64,000 nucleotides of DNA, taken from contig NC_053390.1 in the NCBI RefSeq assembly GCF_905171765.1, forward strand, positions 144,168,968-144,232,967. Direction: 5' to 3'. Source of the stretch: Bufo bufo (lineage: Eukaryota; Chordata; Amphibia; Anura; Bufonidae). Shown here one piece after another: positions 34,203 to 45,242 of this stretch (positions within the stretch are counted from its first letter, which is position 1; each line of letters opens with the position of its first letter). The notes under the pieces were generated by a model. That model made no database searches, had not been told where the DNA came from, and was given only the letters and a program-made list of their open reading frames with translations. A program made the position numbers and the translations under genes.

Positions 34203-35750
34203 TCAGTATTTGCAGTGTTGGCCCTTCTTTTTCAGGACCTCTGCAATTCGACTGGGCATGCTCTCAATCAACTTCTGGGCCAATTCCTGACTGATAGCAA
34301 CCCATTCTTTCATAATCACTTCTTGGAGTTTGTCAGAATTAGGGTCCATTCACACGTCCGTTTTTTCTTTCCTGATCTGTTACGTTTTTTCTGGAACAGA
34401 TCTGGACCAGATCTGGACCCATTCATTTTCAATGGGTCCTGGAAAAAAACGGACAGCACAATGTGTGCTGTCCGTTTCTGTTGTTCCGTTCCGCATGTCC
34501 GTTTAAATATAAAACATGTCCTATTCTTTTCCTGAAAAATCGGATCCTGGTACAATACAAAGTCAATGGATCCGCAAAAAACGGAAGACATACGGATGTC
34601 ATTCCGTATGTCATCCGTTTTATACGGAATCCGTTCCTGGAAATTACATTTTAATTATTTTATTTTTTTTTATCAAGAAATCCAAACAACTTTATTTGCT
34701 TATTGAAATTTATACATGTTTGCGTTTTTTGCGGATCCGAAAAAAACGGATGACATACGGATGACATACGGAAACATTTTCAGGAACAACGGATCCGCAA
34801 AAAACGGACAGAAAATCGTATTATAGAAAAATACTGACGTGTGAATGTAGCCTTAGTGGGTTTTTGTTTGTCCACCCGCCTCTTGAGGATTGACCACAAG
34901 TTCTCAATGGGATTAAGATATGGGGAGTTTCCAAGCCATGGACCCAAAATGTCAACGTTTTGGTCCCCGAGCCACTTAGTTATCACTATTATTAGTTATC
35001 ACTTTTGCCTTATGGCACGGTGCTCCATCGTGCTGGAAAATGCATTGTTCTTCACCAAACTGTTGTTGGATTGTTGGAAGAAGTTGCTGTTGGAGGGTGT
35101 TTTGGTACCATTCTTTATTCATGGCTGTGTTTTTGGGCAAAATTGTGAGTGAGCCTACTCCCTTGGATGAGAAGCAACCCCACACATGAATGGTCTCAGG
35201 ATGCTTTACTGTTGGCATGACACAGGACTGATGGTAGCGCTCACCTTTTCTTCTCTGGACAAGCCTTTTTCCAGATGCCCCAAACAATCGGAAAGAGGCT
35301 TCATCGGAGAATATGACTTTGCTCCAGTCCTCAGCAGTCCATTCACCATACTTTCTGCAGAAGATCAATCTGTCCCTGATGGTTTTTTTTGGAGAGAAGT
35401 GGCTTCTTTGCTGCCCTTCTTGACACCAGGCCATCTTCCAAAAGTCTTCGCCTCACTGTGCGTGCAGATGCGCTCACACCTGGCTGCTGCCATTCCTGAG
35501 CAAGCTCTGCACTGGTGGCACTCCGATCCCGCAGCTGAATCCTCTTTAGGAGACGATCCTGGCGCTTGCTGGACTTTCTTGGACGCCCTGAAGCCTTCTT
35601 AACAAGAATTTAACCTCTTTCCTTGAAGTTCTTGATGATCCTATAAATTGTTGATTGAGGTGCAATCTTAGTAGCCACAATATCCTTGCCTGTGAAGCAA
35701 TTTTTATGCAACGCAATGATGGCTGCACGCGTTTCTTTGCAGGTCACCAT
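34203..35750 (-). pseudogene. Tc1 transposase, broken by stop, frameshifts and a MITE
   Basis: The start ATG is at 35750-35748 and the stop at 34205-34203. The N-terminal helix-turn-helix part reads MVTCKETRAAIIALHKN and then QSTIYRIIKNFKERG, followed at once by a TAA stop. The catalytic part has FSDEASFRLFG (first Asp), HDGAPCHKAK (second Asp) and SPYLNPIENLWS (third acidic residue; the usual SPDLNP has become SPYLNP). The C-terminus ends EVLKKKGQHCKY. Frameshifts lie near 35390 (a run of A) and 34980. The MITE at 34342-34852 splits the last part. It could not make an active enzyme. Confidence 0.88.
34342..34852. mobile_element. 511-bp hairpin MITE inside the Tc1 transposase
   Basis: TTA flanks both sides (34339-34341 and 34853-34855). 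Ends are GGGTCCATTCACACGTCCG and GACGTGTGAATGTAGCC. It is the longest copy of this group because an AT-rich centre (34630-34720) separates the arms. The Tc1 reading frame resumes in register of text on both sides, which fixes the borders. Confidence 0.87.
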
Positions 35751-35886
35751 GGTTAACAATGGAAGAACAATGATTTCAAGCATCACCCTCCTTTTAACAT
35801 GTCAAGTCTGCCATTTTAACCCAATCAGCCTGACAATGATCTCCAGCCTTGTGCTGTAATTCTCAAAACTTTTGGCCACGACTGTA

Positions 35887-36755
35887 CACAATTGTCCAGC
35901 CAGGGCACAGTTCTGGAGGTGGAGAAGGAGGAACCATGTTCACAGCAGGGTGGCACCCAGACCAGCTTATGGCCATCACTGGTGCGTGGATGGGGGGATA
36001 CAGAGGACACAGACAATACACCTCCCACAGAGGACAGCTTTTCGTTGCCTCTGGGCAGCCTGGCACACATGAGCGATTACATGCTGCAGTGTCTCCGCAA
36101 CGACCGCCGAGTTGCCCACATTCTAACTTGTGATGATTACTGGGTAGCCACGCTGCTGGATCCCCGTTACAAGGACAACGTACCATCCTTAATTCCATCA
36201 CTGGAGCGTGATCGTAAGATGCGCGAATACAAGCGCATGCTGGTAGACGCGCTGCTGGTGGCATTCCCACCTGACAGCGGGGGCACAGTGGAAGCACAAG
36301 GCGAAGGCAGAGGAAGAGGTGGCCAACGCAGCTGGGGCACCGCCAGCACCTCAGAAGGCAGGGTTAGCATGGCCGAAATGTGGAAAAGCTTTGTCAGCAC
36401 GCCACAACAACCAGCACCACCAGCTGATATGGAACGTCTTAGCAGGAGGCAGCATTTCACCAACATGGTGGAGCAGTATATGTGCACATGCCTAGACGTA
36501 CTGAATGACGGGTCTGCCCCCTTCAATTTCTGGGTCTCCAAATTGGGCACATGGCCTGAGCTTGTCCTTTACGCCTTGGAGGTGCTGGCCTGCCCTGCAG
36601 CCAGTGTATTATCTGAACGTGTGTTTAGCACGGCAGGGGGCGTCATCACAGACAAGCGCAGCCGCCTGTCCACAGCCAATGTGGACAAGCTCACGTTCAT
36701 TAAAATGAACCAGGCATGGATCCCTCAGGACTTGTCTGTACCTTGTGCAGAATAG
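35887..36755 (+). pseudogene. hAT transposase, C-terminal part
   Basis: Open from the Tc1 border to a TAG at 36753-36755. It has the helical insert with DDYWVATLLDPRYK (36137-36178), a basic RGRGGQRSW stretch and the hAT dimerisation domain: NFWVSKLGTWPELVLYALEV, ACPAASVLSERVFSTAGGVI and LTFIKMNQAWIP. The third catalytic residue of hAT enzymes (Glu) is expected in the SERVFSTAG box, and that glutamate is present. This half carries no stop. A polyadenylation-like aattaaattaaaacc tract follows at 36850. Confidence 0.9.
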
Positions 36756-37019
36756 ACATGTATACCGGCACTAAGCAGCCATTGTTATACTGCAGTGCAA
36801 TTGCTCATGTTTGTATTTTGGATATTTCACACTCTTTTGGAGTGTACCTTAATTTTACCAAATTAAATTAAAACCAAAAACCTGTGTTGGCTATCCCGTC
36901 CTCCACCGCCGCTTCCACCTACTCCGCTATGTCCACCAAAACCCACCTTTATAAATCAATTATTTTTTTGTACGTGTTTTATTATATATCATTTCACTAC
37001 TTTGTAATTTACATTCATT

Positions 37020-38134
37020 TTCGGGTGAAATTCACAAATATTTGGTTGTATAGTACCACTGCTATACCTAGTAGACCGGTAAAAAAAAATTGGCTATTAC
37101 ATTTTATGGTGAAATTAACAAATTTTTGGGTGTATAGTACCACTGCTATACCTAGTAGACAGGTTAAAAAAAAAAAATTGTCATTTACATTTTAGGGTGA
37201 AATTCACCAATTTTGGTGTGTATAGTACCACTGCTATACCTATTAAACCGGTAAAAAAAAATAAAAAATTGTCAGATACATGGTATCAGGTTAAACAAAA
37301 AAATTATAATTGTCATTTACTTTTTCGGGTGAAATTAACCAATTTTTGGGTGTATAGTAGCACTGCTATACAAAAACTGGAAAGTGGTATAAATGGTATG
37401 CGTCCTCTTAACAGTCAAATGAATATATGTAGGGAAAGAACGCTAAAACAAAATAACAAAATCTTTTTTTATATTGTCTCAATAAAATATAGGGGTATCT
37501 ACCCAAACTGCATGAAGCAACTACTTGAACCGTCACTGATTTATGGGACCACCCTCATAGTAACCACACTAATGAAGTTGGAACTATATGGGAAAGAGTG
37601 AAGGGTGCATCCCACAAACTAAAACCCACCAACACTGGGGGGCCAAACACCACAGGGTCCTAGGTGTGTGACCTGGGTGATGTACTGTATAGCTGGATAT
37701 CTGGTACCAAGTGTAACACCAGGTATCACTCCTAACAGTGAATGTCAGCGCGCAGACATCCACTGCACTAACATAATACAGGTGCAGGACTATGGCAGGG
37801 TAAAACCATTGACTCCGTCTGATGTAACTGGAGCACCGATTCCCCTGACACTGTCCTAAATGGTAAGTGCTCTGTATAGTACCACTGCTATACCTAGTAG
37901 GCCGGTTAATAAATAAATAAATTGTCATTTATATTTTTGGGTGAAATTCACCAATTTTGGTGTCTATAGTACCACTGCTATACCTAGTGGAACGGTAAAA
38001 AAAAATTGTCAGTTACATTTTCTGGCGAAATAAACAAATTTTTGGGTGTATAGTACCACTGCTATACCTAGTAGACAGGTTAGAAAAAAATAATAATTGT
38101 CAGTTATATATTCTGGTGAAATTCACCAATTTTT
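37020..38134 (+). repeat. About 85-bp tandem repeats, 3' part of the hAT element
   Basis: Copies of a unit with gtatagtaccactgctatac, ctagtagaccggtaaaaaaa, ttgtca and gggtgaaattcaccaattttt. There are about eight copies here; one more follows the gypsy element at 43731-43860. Positions 37380-37870 interrupt the array with about 490 bp of unrelated sequence (aaactggaaagtggtataaa ... ccctgacactgtcctaaat), likely another insertion whose ends I cannot fix. Confidence 0.85.
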
Positions 38135-38794
38135 TGTCACGAGGGTATCAAGAGCCACGTTTGACTCTGTTATACCCGGGGTCAGGAAGGCGCAGCGGGT
38201 GGCTGCGCGCTCTATATCTAAAGATCACGTTGTTTTTTAGTGATTGTTTTCTGTGTTTGCCTTGCTATCCTTTTTGTCTCTCTCAGGGATCCGTAGCTTC
38301 TCCTCCTCAGCTGTTTCTTGTCTGCCACTCCCTACCTCCTTATATTCTCCCCTCACACTTCTCTAGTTGCCAGTTATAGAGCTTCCTGCCTGGACATCTA
38401 TACTGACCCACTGGAGTGGTGAATCCTGCTTGTCGTTCCTGAGTGCTACCCTCCGGATCCCTGTTGGGCTTATTGTTGTCTCCTGTTGTCACCCACCTGG
38501 GAATATATGTTGAGTCTGTGTTGTCTGTCCTCCAGTTGGTGTTTTCCCTTAGAGTTAGTGGTGCGGACTAGTGTTCCCATCGCCCTGTTCACTACCTAGG
38601 GCTCAGCTCAGGGAAAGCCAGGGCTTTAGGCACGTGATCGGCGTACGGGTGAGGAACCCGTCTAGGGACGTCAGGGCAGCCAGGTGCCAGCTGCCAGGTG
38701 AGTCAGGGGTCACCATCTTCCCTCTCACTTGGGCAGGGCCTTCCTCGTTCCCTCCCTCTGTGTCACGTAAGTGATAGCCACGCCGACCGTGATA
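38135..38794 (+). repeat. 5' LTR of the gypsy element
   Basis: It carries a TATA-like ctatatcta (38212-38220) and ends ccgaccgtgata. Differences from the 3' LTR include sites in the first 60 bases, an ag/cc change near 38533 and changes around 38660-38695. After it, a possible primer-binding stretch begins tataactggcccttac, but I cannot name the tRNA. Confidence 0.93.
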
Positions 38795-38891
38795 TTATAA
38801 CTGGCCCTTACTTTTTGAGGAAAAAAAAATAAATAAATTATATAATTTTTTATTTGTTGTTTTTTTTTTCTCTCTCTACTTAGAATCCAAT

Positions 38892-39752
38892 ATGGATCCT
38901 ATTGATGCCTTGGCAGAACAGCTTCAAAGCCTGTCTTTGGAGGTGGCAGGATTGAAGGCGTCTGTTCTCCAACAACAGCAGCAAATGCAGCAGACCGCAC
39001 CCCCAGCGGTTGCTATGGGTAACCAGGTTGTCACTGAACCCAAGGTTGCTCTTCCCGACAGATTTTCTGGGGGAAGGGACAAATTTGCGACGTTCCGTGA
39101 GGCCTGCAAATTATATTTTAAGTTGCGCCCTTACTCCTCAGGTCATGAAGAACAGCGGGTAGGGATTGTCATTTCCCTGCTTCAGGGGGATCCGCAATCC
39201 TGGGCGTTCTCGTTACCCCCTGGTTCTCAGGCTCTTCCGTCAGTGGAGGGATTTTTTGGGGCTTTGGGTCTCATATATGATGATCCTGACCGAGTCGCCC
39301 TGGCTGAGTCGAAGTTACGGAGACTCCTACAGGGAGACCGGTCAGCAGAGGAATATTGCTCAGAGTTCCGTAGGTGGGCTACGGATACTCAGTGGAACGA
39401 CCCGGCTCTCAGGAGTCAGTTCTGCTCTGGGTTATCTGAAAGGGTTAAGGATGCACTGGCGCTGTATGAGACCCCCCTTTCCCTTGATGCTGTTATGTCC
39501 CTCTCTATCAGAATAGATAGACGTCTTAGGGAGAGATCGAAAATTCCGGAGCAATTGGTTACCTCTCCCAAGCAACAGTCAGCCTGTACTGACTTAGATG
39601 AGCCTATGCAGCTAGGCGGAACTTCTCGTCAGGTCCGTCCTCCCGAGGTTCGCCGTAGGGGGGGGGCTTGTTTTTTCTGTGGGGGGAGGGGTCATTTCCT
39701 TAATGTCTGTCCCTCCTTTCTCAAAAACAAAAGACCGTCGGAAAACTACTAA
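38892..39752 (+). CDS. gag: Gypsy Gag polyprotein
   Basis: This 286-residue frame encodes the structural protein that packages the retrotransposon RNA. A glutamine-rich stretch sits at residues 25-34. The capsid-like core follows ([20 protein letters not shown], later [14 protein letters not shown]). A CCHC zinc knuckle is at residues 261-274: [14 protein letters not shown], with spacing Cys-x2-Cys-x4-His-x4-Cys. The ATG at 38892 lies about 100 bp after the LTR. The frame ends at TAA (39750-39752) and pol continues in the -1 frame, so a ribosomal frameshift is likely near the end of gag. An A-rich tract at 39722-39732 is a candidate site, though not a canonical slippery heptamer. The frame itself is undamaged. 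Confidence 0.93.
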   Translation: MDPIDALAEQLQSLSLEVAGLKASVLQQQQQMQQTAPPAVAMGNQVVTEPKVALPDRFSGGRDKFATFREACKLYFKLRPYSSGHEEQRVGIVISLLQGDPQSWAFSLPPGSQALPSVEGFFGALGLIYDDPDRVALAESKLRRLLQGDRSAEEYCSEFRRWATDTQWNDPALRSQFCSGLSERVKDALALYETPLSLDAVMSLSIRIDRRLRERSKIPEQLVTSPKQQSACTDLDEPMQLGGTSRQVRPPEVRRRGGACFFCGGRGHFLNVCPSFLKNKRPSENY

Positions 39753-39817
39753 CCCCGGGCTGTGCGGAGGATGTCAGTCGGGGGGTATACGTTTCCTCCA
39801 TACGAACACCTCAATTT

Positions 39818-42800
39818 GTGTTACCAGCGGTCATTGTTTTTGGTGTTAAGACGGAGTCTATTTCTGTTTTTCTAGACAGTGGAGCAGGGGTAAACTTGAT
39901 TGATGCCCATTTTGCCCGCACTATGGGTTTGTCTCTCTGTACGCTGCAGAGACCTATTCCCGTATTCGCTATAGATTCTGCTCCTCTGTCTCAGAGAAAC
40001 CTCACCCACATTGTTTGTAATTTACACCTTCGGGTAGGGGACCACCATAATGAGTGTCTTTCATGTTACGTTCTGGAGGGCCTTCCCTCTCCGGTGGTAC
40101 TGGGTCTTCCCTGGTTGATAGCGCACAATCCAGTGGTGGATTGGCAGGCCAGGGAGATATTGGAGTGGAGTGAGCATTGCAGAGAGAATTGCTTAAATAA
40201 CAATTGCTTAATCGCCTCCATAGCTTCCCTACCTACATTTATTTCGGACTTTGAGGACGTTTTTTCTGAAAAGGGTTGTCAGAAGCTACCACCTCATCGT
40301 CCTTATGATTGCCCGGTTAACCTGATTCCCGGGGCAAAATTACCCAAGTCCAGGTTGTATAATCTTTCGGGTCCCGAGAGACAAGCCATGAAAGATTATA
40401 TCTCCGAGAGTCTGGCTAAGGGACACATCAGACCCTCTTCTTCACCCGTGGCTGCAGGGTTTTTCTTTGTTAAAAAGAAAGATGGGGGCCTGCGTCCTTG
40501 CTTAGATTTCCGTGAGTTAAACCAGATAACCATCCGTGACCCTTACCCTCTTCCTCTCATTCCTGACCTTTTTAATCAGATTGCGGGTGCTAAGTGGTTC
40601 TCCAAACTTGATCTTAGGGGGGCCTACAATCTGATTCGTATCAGGGAAGGGGATGAGTGGAAGACAGCTTTTAACACCCCTGAGGGGCATTATGAAAATC
40701 TAGTTATGCCTTTCGGTCTGACCAATGCCCCTGCTGTCTTCCAACATTTCGTTAATGATATTTTTAGTCATCTCATCGGCAGGTTTGTAGTCATATACCT
40801 AGATTATATCTTAATTTATTCGGCTGATCTGAAAACACATGAGGTGCATGTCAGGCAAGTACTGCAGGTCCTACGGACGAATAAATTATATGCGAAAATT
40901 GAAAAATGTGTCTTCGCTGTTCAGGAATTACAGTTCCTGGGATATCTATTATCTGCTTCAGGTTTCCGCATGGATCCTGGGAAGGTCCAGGCAATTTTAG
41001 ATTGGGATCTTCCTGAGAACCTTAAAGCCCTACAACGGTTTTTAGGTTTCGCTAATTTCTATAGAAAGTTCATTAAAAATTATTCAGTGATCGTTAAACC
41101 CCTTACCGACATGACTAGGAAGGGGACGGATTTTTCCAAATAGTCTGTCGCCGCTAAAGATGCATTTTCCTCTCTAAAGGAGAGGTTTACCTCGGCACCT
41201 GTTCTAATTCAACCTGATGTCTCCCAGCCTTTTATTGTCGAGGTAGATGCGTCAGAGGTGGGAGTGGGAGCTGTATTGTCTCAGGGTCCGTCTCCTGGCA
41301 AATGGCGTCCTTGCGCTTTCTTTTCCAAAAAATTATCTTCTGCGGAGAAGAATTATGATATTGGAAATAGGGAACTGTTGGCGATTAAACTGGCGCTTGA
41401 AGAGTGGCGTCACTTCTTAGAGGGAGCAATCCACCCCGTCACGGTGATTACGGATCACAAGAACCTTCTGTACCTAGAATCGGCTAAGCGTCTCACCCCT
41501 AGACAAGCTAGGTGGTCGCTATTCTTTACCAGATTTAACTTTGTAATCACCTATCGTCCTGGGGCAAAAAATACCAAGGCAGACGCATTATCTCGTAGTT
41601 TCCCTGGAGGGGGTAATGTTTGTGATCCGGTACCTATTTTACAAAGAGGAGTGGTTGTCTCTGCTGTACACTCTGTTCTAGAGGGAAAGGTGTTAGAGGC
41701 TCAGGGGGACGCCCCGGCCTCTTGCCCCTCAGAGAAATTGTTTGTACCGTTAAACCTGCGTCTTGAATTATTAAAAGAACATCATAATTCGGCACTTGCT
41801 GGACACCCGGGTAGTAAAGCAACCTTGGAGCTTTTATCTCGTCGTTTTTGGTGGCCAAGGTTGCGTCAGGATGTAATGGATTTCGTGTCTACTTGTTCTA
41901 CTTGTGCACGCGCGAAAGTCTCTCATACACGTCCAGCAGGGTCTTTATTGCCACTTTTCATCCCCAATAGGCCATGGACACATCTGTCAATGGATTTCAT
42001 CACTGACTTACCGTTGTCGGCGGGTAAAACAGTTATCTTGGTAGTAGTAGACAGGTTTAGCAAAATGGTACACTTTATTGCGCTACCCGCACTTCCTAAT
42101 GCTAAAACTCTCGCTCAGGTGTTTATCAGTGAAATCGTGAAGCTTCACGGGGTCCCTTCCGATGTGGTTTCGGATCGGGGAACCCAGTTTATTTCTAAGT
42201 TTTGGAAAGCTTTTTGTTCCCGTTTGGGGGTTCACTTGTCCTTTTCCTCAGCTTTCCATCCTCAGTCGAATGGACAGACTGAGCGTACCAACCAAAACCT
42301 AGAAACATATTTAAGGTGTTTTGTGTCTGAAAACCAAGAGTTGTGGTCATCATATTTACCGTTAGCTGAGTTTGCCATAAATAATCATTATCAGGAGTCC
42401 ACTGGCAAGTCACCATTCCTTGGTGCATACGGTTTTCATCCCCAATTTTGTACTTTCAAAGAGGGGGGGTCTTCTGGGGTTCCCGAAGAGGAAAGGTTTT
42501 CTTCATCTCTTTCATCGGTATGGCAGAAGGTGCAAGTTAACTTGAAAAAGATGAGTGGTAAATATAAATGCATGGCCGATAAGAAACGGTCGCCAGGTCC
42601 GGACCTAGGAGTGAATGACTATGTGTGGTTGTCTACTAGGAATATTAAGTTGAAGGTTCCTTCTTGGAAACTGGGTCCTAGGTTCATTGGTCCCTATAAA
42701 ATAGTAGCCGTCATTAACCCTGTGGCTTTTCGCCTGGAGCTACCTCAGACTTTTAAGATCCATAACGTCTTCCATAAATCGTTACTCAAGAAGTATGTTC

Positions 42801-43171
42801 CACCTCTAGAACCATCGCCGCTGCCACCTCTTCCTGTCATTGTGGCTGGTAATCTGGAGTTTCAAATAGCCAGAATTGTTGATTCTCGTCGGGTCCGCCG
42901 CTCTCTTCAGTATCTGGTGCATTGGAGGGGTTACGGTCCCGAGGAAAGAATGTGGGTTCCAGCGTCAGAGGTAAACGCCAACAGGTTAATTCAGACTTTC
43001 CATGCCTCTCATCCGGAGAGACCTGGTCCTGAGTGTCCGGAGGCCCCTCGTGAAAGGGGGGGTACTGTCACGAGGGTATCAAGAGCCACGTCTGACTCCG
43101 TTATACCCGGGGTCAGGAAGTCGCAGCGGGTGGCTGCGCGCTCTATATCTAAAGATCACGTTGTTTTTTAG
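39818..43171 (+). pseudogene. pol: Gypsy Pol polyprotein with one stop and one active-site change
   Basis: A single frame apart from an amber codon at 41141-41143. The first 441 residues hold the protease ([12 protein letters not shown], Asp 20) and reverse transcriptase ([11 protein letters not shown], then [13 protein letters not shown]). The catalytic box reads YLDY in place of YLDD: the second aspartate codon has become TAT at 40805-40807. After the stop come RNase H (VEVDASEVGVGAVLS, ELLAIKLALEEWRHF, TDHKNL), an integrase zinc domain (HH...CSTC), integrase core (MDFITDLP, VSDRGTQF, NGQTERTNQNLE) and a chromodomain (VDSRRVRRSLQYLVHWRGYG). The frame runs into the 3' LTR. The two defects alone make this copy unable to replicate itself; it could still be mobilised by an intact relative. 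Confidence 0.95.
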
Positions 43172-43725
43172 TGATTGTTTTCTGTGTTTGCCTTGCTATC
43201 CTTTTTGTCTCTCTCAGGGATCCGTAGCTTCTCCTCCTCAGCTGTTTCTTGTCTGCCACTCCCTACCTCCTTATATTCTCCCCTCACACTTCTCTAGTTG
43301 CCAGTTATAGAGCTTCCTGCCTGGACATCTATACTGACCCACTGGAGTGGTGAATCCTGCTTGTCGTTCCTGAGTGCTACCCTCCGGATCCCTGTTGGGC
43401 TTATTGTTGTCTCCTGTTGTCGCCCACCTGGGAATATATGTTGAGTCTGTGTTGTCTGTCCTCCCCTTGGTGTTTTCCCTTAGAGTTAGTGGTGCGGACT
43501 AGTGTTCCCATCGCCCTGTTCACTACCTAGGGCTCAGCTCAGGGAAAGCCAGGGCTTTAGGCACGTGATCGGCGTACGGGTGAGGAACCTGTCTAGGGAC
43601 ATCAGGGCAGCCAGGTGCCAGCCGCCAGGTGAGTCAGGGGTCACCATCTTCCCTCTCACTTGGGCAGGGCCTTCCTCGTTCCCTCCCTCTGTGTCACGTA
43701 AGTGATAGCCACGCCGACCGTGATA
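43066..43725 (+). repeat. 3' LTR of the gypsy element
   Basis: Same length as the 5' LTR and about 98.6% identical by eye. It starts directly after the purine tract. The pol stop lies 106 bases into it. Confidence 0.94.
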
Positions 43726-44099
43726 TTTTTGGTTGTGATGTACCACTCCTATACCTAGTAGACGGGGGAAAAAAAAAAAATTGTCAGTTAAATTTTTTGG
43801 TGAAATTCACCAATTTTTGGGTGTAATATACCCCTCCTCTACCTAGTTGACAGCTTAATAAATTTCAATCATTTTTCTGTTACATTCTTGGGTTGACATT
43901 ATACAATTTTAGACGTGAATAAACACCTGCTATGCATAGGTGACAGGAAATAAAATATAATAAATTATTCAGTAATTAAGGTTCACCACATCCTTACATT
44001 CAATGCTTAAACTTTGAAAAGTTGTCACACTTTTATGCTTTAATAATTTCTCCCATATTTCAACTCTAATTTTAAATTTAAAAATGAATCCTCCCTTGG

Positions 44100-44866
44100 A
44101 AGTGGTCTCTCTTTCTCACGCTCCCTCTCTGGCGTGGAACCCTGATTCCCCGCCACCCGTGATCACCATGGTAGGCGCATAAAAGAACATCGAAAGTTGA
44201 TAGAGCAGATATCAAATTGGATCGTGAAAATCACGGGGACGTGCGACATGGTGGGGCAGTAAGTGTGCACACGCCTACACGAACTGACTGACGGGTCAGC
44301 GCCTGCAACTTCTGGGTCTCCTAATTGGGCACATGGCCTGAGCTGGCCCTGCAGCCGGTGTATTGTCTGAACGTGTGTTTAGCATGACTAGAGGGGGTTA
44401 TCACAGGTTATATTTCCCAATGTTTTGGGGTGTACCCTAATTTTAAAAATAAAATTTAAAACCAAAAACCAGTGTAGGCTACCTCCTCCTCCACCGCCAC
44501 TTCCACCTACACCGCCACATCCACCGCCTTCTCAACCTCCTACTCCATATGGACCTGGTCCTCCTAGATCAAGATTATTATTTTAAATTTTTACGTATTT
44601 TATTTCATGTTATTTAAAGTCATTTCCCTATCCACATTTGTTTACAGTGCACTTGCCATGCTCTTAACCACATTTTGACGCCATTGGCAGCCCTCTAGCC
44701 CTTTCCATGACATTTTTACAGCCATTTTAGTGCTCAAAAGTTCGGGTCCCCATTGATTTCAATGGGGTTCGGGTTCAGGGTCAAGTTCGGGTCCCGAACT
44801 CGAACTTTTTTCCGAAGTTCGGCCGAACCCGTCGAACCCGAAAATCCAGGTGTCCGCTCAACTCTA
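44100..44866 (+). pseudogene. Second, decayed copy of the hAT transposase 3' end plus terminal part
   Basis: Positions 44235-44410 repeat the coding sequence at 36460-36655 in decayed form: acatggtggggcagtaagtg, cttctgggtctcctaattgg, gtctgaacgtgtgtttagca. They are followed by a second copy of the 3' untranslated stretch (ctacctcctcctccaccgcc) and then the terminal gttcgggtcccgaac tracts and TIR. So the transposase 3' end exists twice, with the 85-bp repeats between. Confidence 0.78.
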
Positions 44867-44913
44867 ATAATTAATAGTTGTAAGAGTAATTGTAAAAAAA
44901 ATTGCAGACCTTA

Positions 44914-45239
44914 GGGTGCATTCACACGTGGCAGAAAATTCCATCAGAAAATCCACAGGTGAGTATTCTGGTGTGGATTTTTCCGCACTGAATAGGATGC
45001 AGATTTCTTTGTGAATTTTGATGCAAATTTCTGTGCGGATTACACTCTCCATTGAAATGAATAGAGACATTCAGCTTCAGAAAACCCACAGCAAATCATT
45101 ATTTCCGCGGCAGAATGTTAATTCCACAGCAGAACACAGCACAGGGATTGATACTTTTCTGCCCCATAGGATAACATAGGGAAATCTTTCTATTGCAGAT
45201 TTCATGGCGGATCCGTCCTGCCGCTAGTGTGAAAGTAGC
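44914..45239. mobile_element. 326-bp MITE, TTA duplication
   Basis: TTA lies at 44911-44913 and 45240-45242. Ends are GGGTGCATTCACACGTGGC and GCTAGTGTGAAAGTAGC. The arms hold wattccayagc-like motifs repeated in both directions (atttccgcggcagaatg). Confidence 0.72.
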
Positions 45240-45242
45240 TTA

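Larger units (their letters stand above)
34027..35884 (-). mobile_element. Tc1-type transposon inside the hAT transposase gene
   Basis: It is flanked by TA (34025-34026 and 35885-35886) with inverted ends CAGTCATGGCCAAAAGTTTT (34027) and CAGTCGTGGCCAAAAGTTTT (35884, minus strand). About 25 bp of both ends match with one difference. Without its own MITE it would be about 1.35 kb. Removing the element and one TA takes out 1860 bases, a multiple of three, and rejoins the hAT frame. Confidence 0.92.
38135..43725 (+). mobile_element. Full-length chromodomain Ty3/gypsy retrotransposon
   Basis: Two LTRs of 660 bp each (38135-38794 and 43066-43725) begin TGTCACGAGG and end CCGTGATA. The target duplication is ttttt on both sides (38130-38134 and 43726-43730), inside a hAT 3' repeat unit. 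A purine tract (gaaaggggggtac, 43053-43065) precedes the 3' LTR. By eye the LTRs differ at about nine sites, roughly 1.4%, so the insertion is young. Gag and pol follow the order protease, reverse transcriptase, RNase H, integrase, chromodomain, as in sushi-type chromoviruses of fish and amphibians. There is no envelope gene. Confidence 0.95.
29040..44866 (+). mobile_element. Large ZBED-type hAT transposon, dead, with nested insertions
   Basis: Ends are TAGGGTTGAGCG (29040) and CGCTCAACTCTA (44855-44866), in inverted form. The 8-base flanks gtcattaa (29032-29039) and ataattaa (44867-44874) agree at six of eight positions, as expected for an aged hAT duplication. Order within: promoter, about 105-bp 5' repeats, transposase, about 85-bp 3' repeats, a second decayed copy of the transposase 3' end, and a GC-skewed terminal part. 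A Tc1 element (34027-35884) and a gypsy element (38135-43725) sit inside and account for about 7.4 kb of the span. Confidence 0.85.

Noticed and set aside
38116..38379. Short frames in the gypsy LTRs (SRGYQEPRLT, MFPSPCSLPRAQL)
   Set aside because: The same frames occur in both LTRs because the LTRs are identical copies; LTRs do not normally code and no homology is seen.
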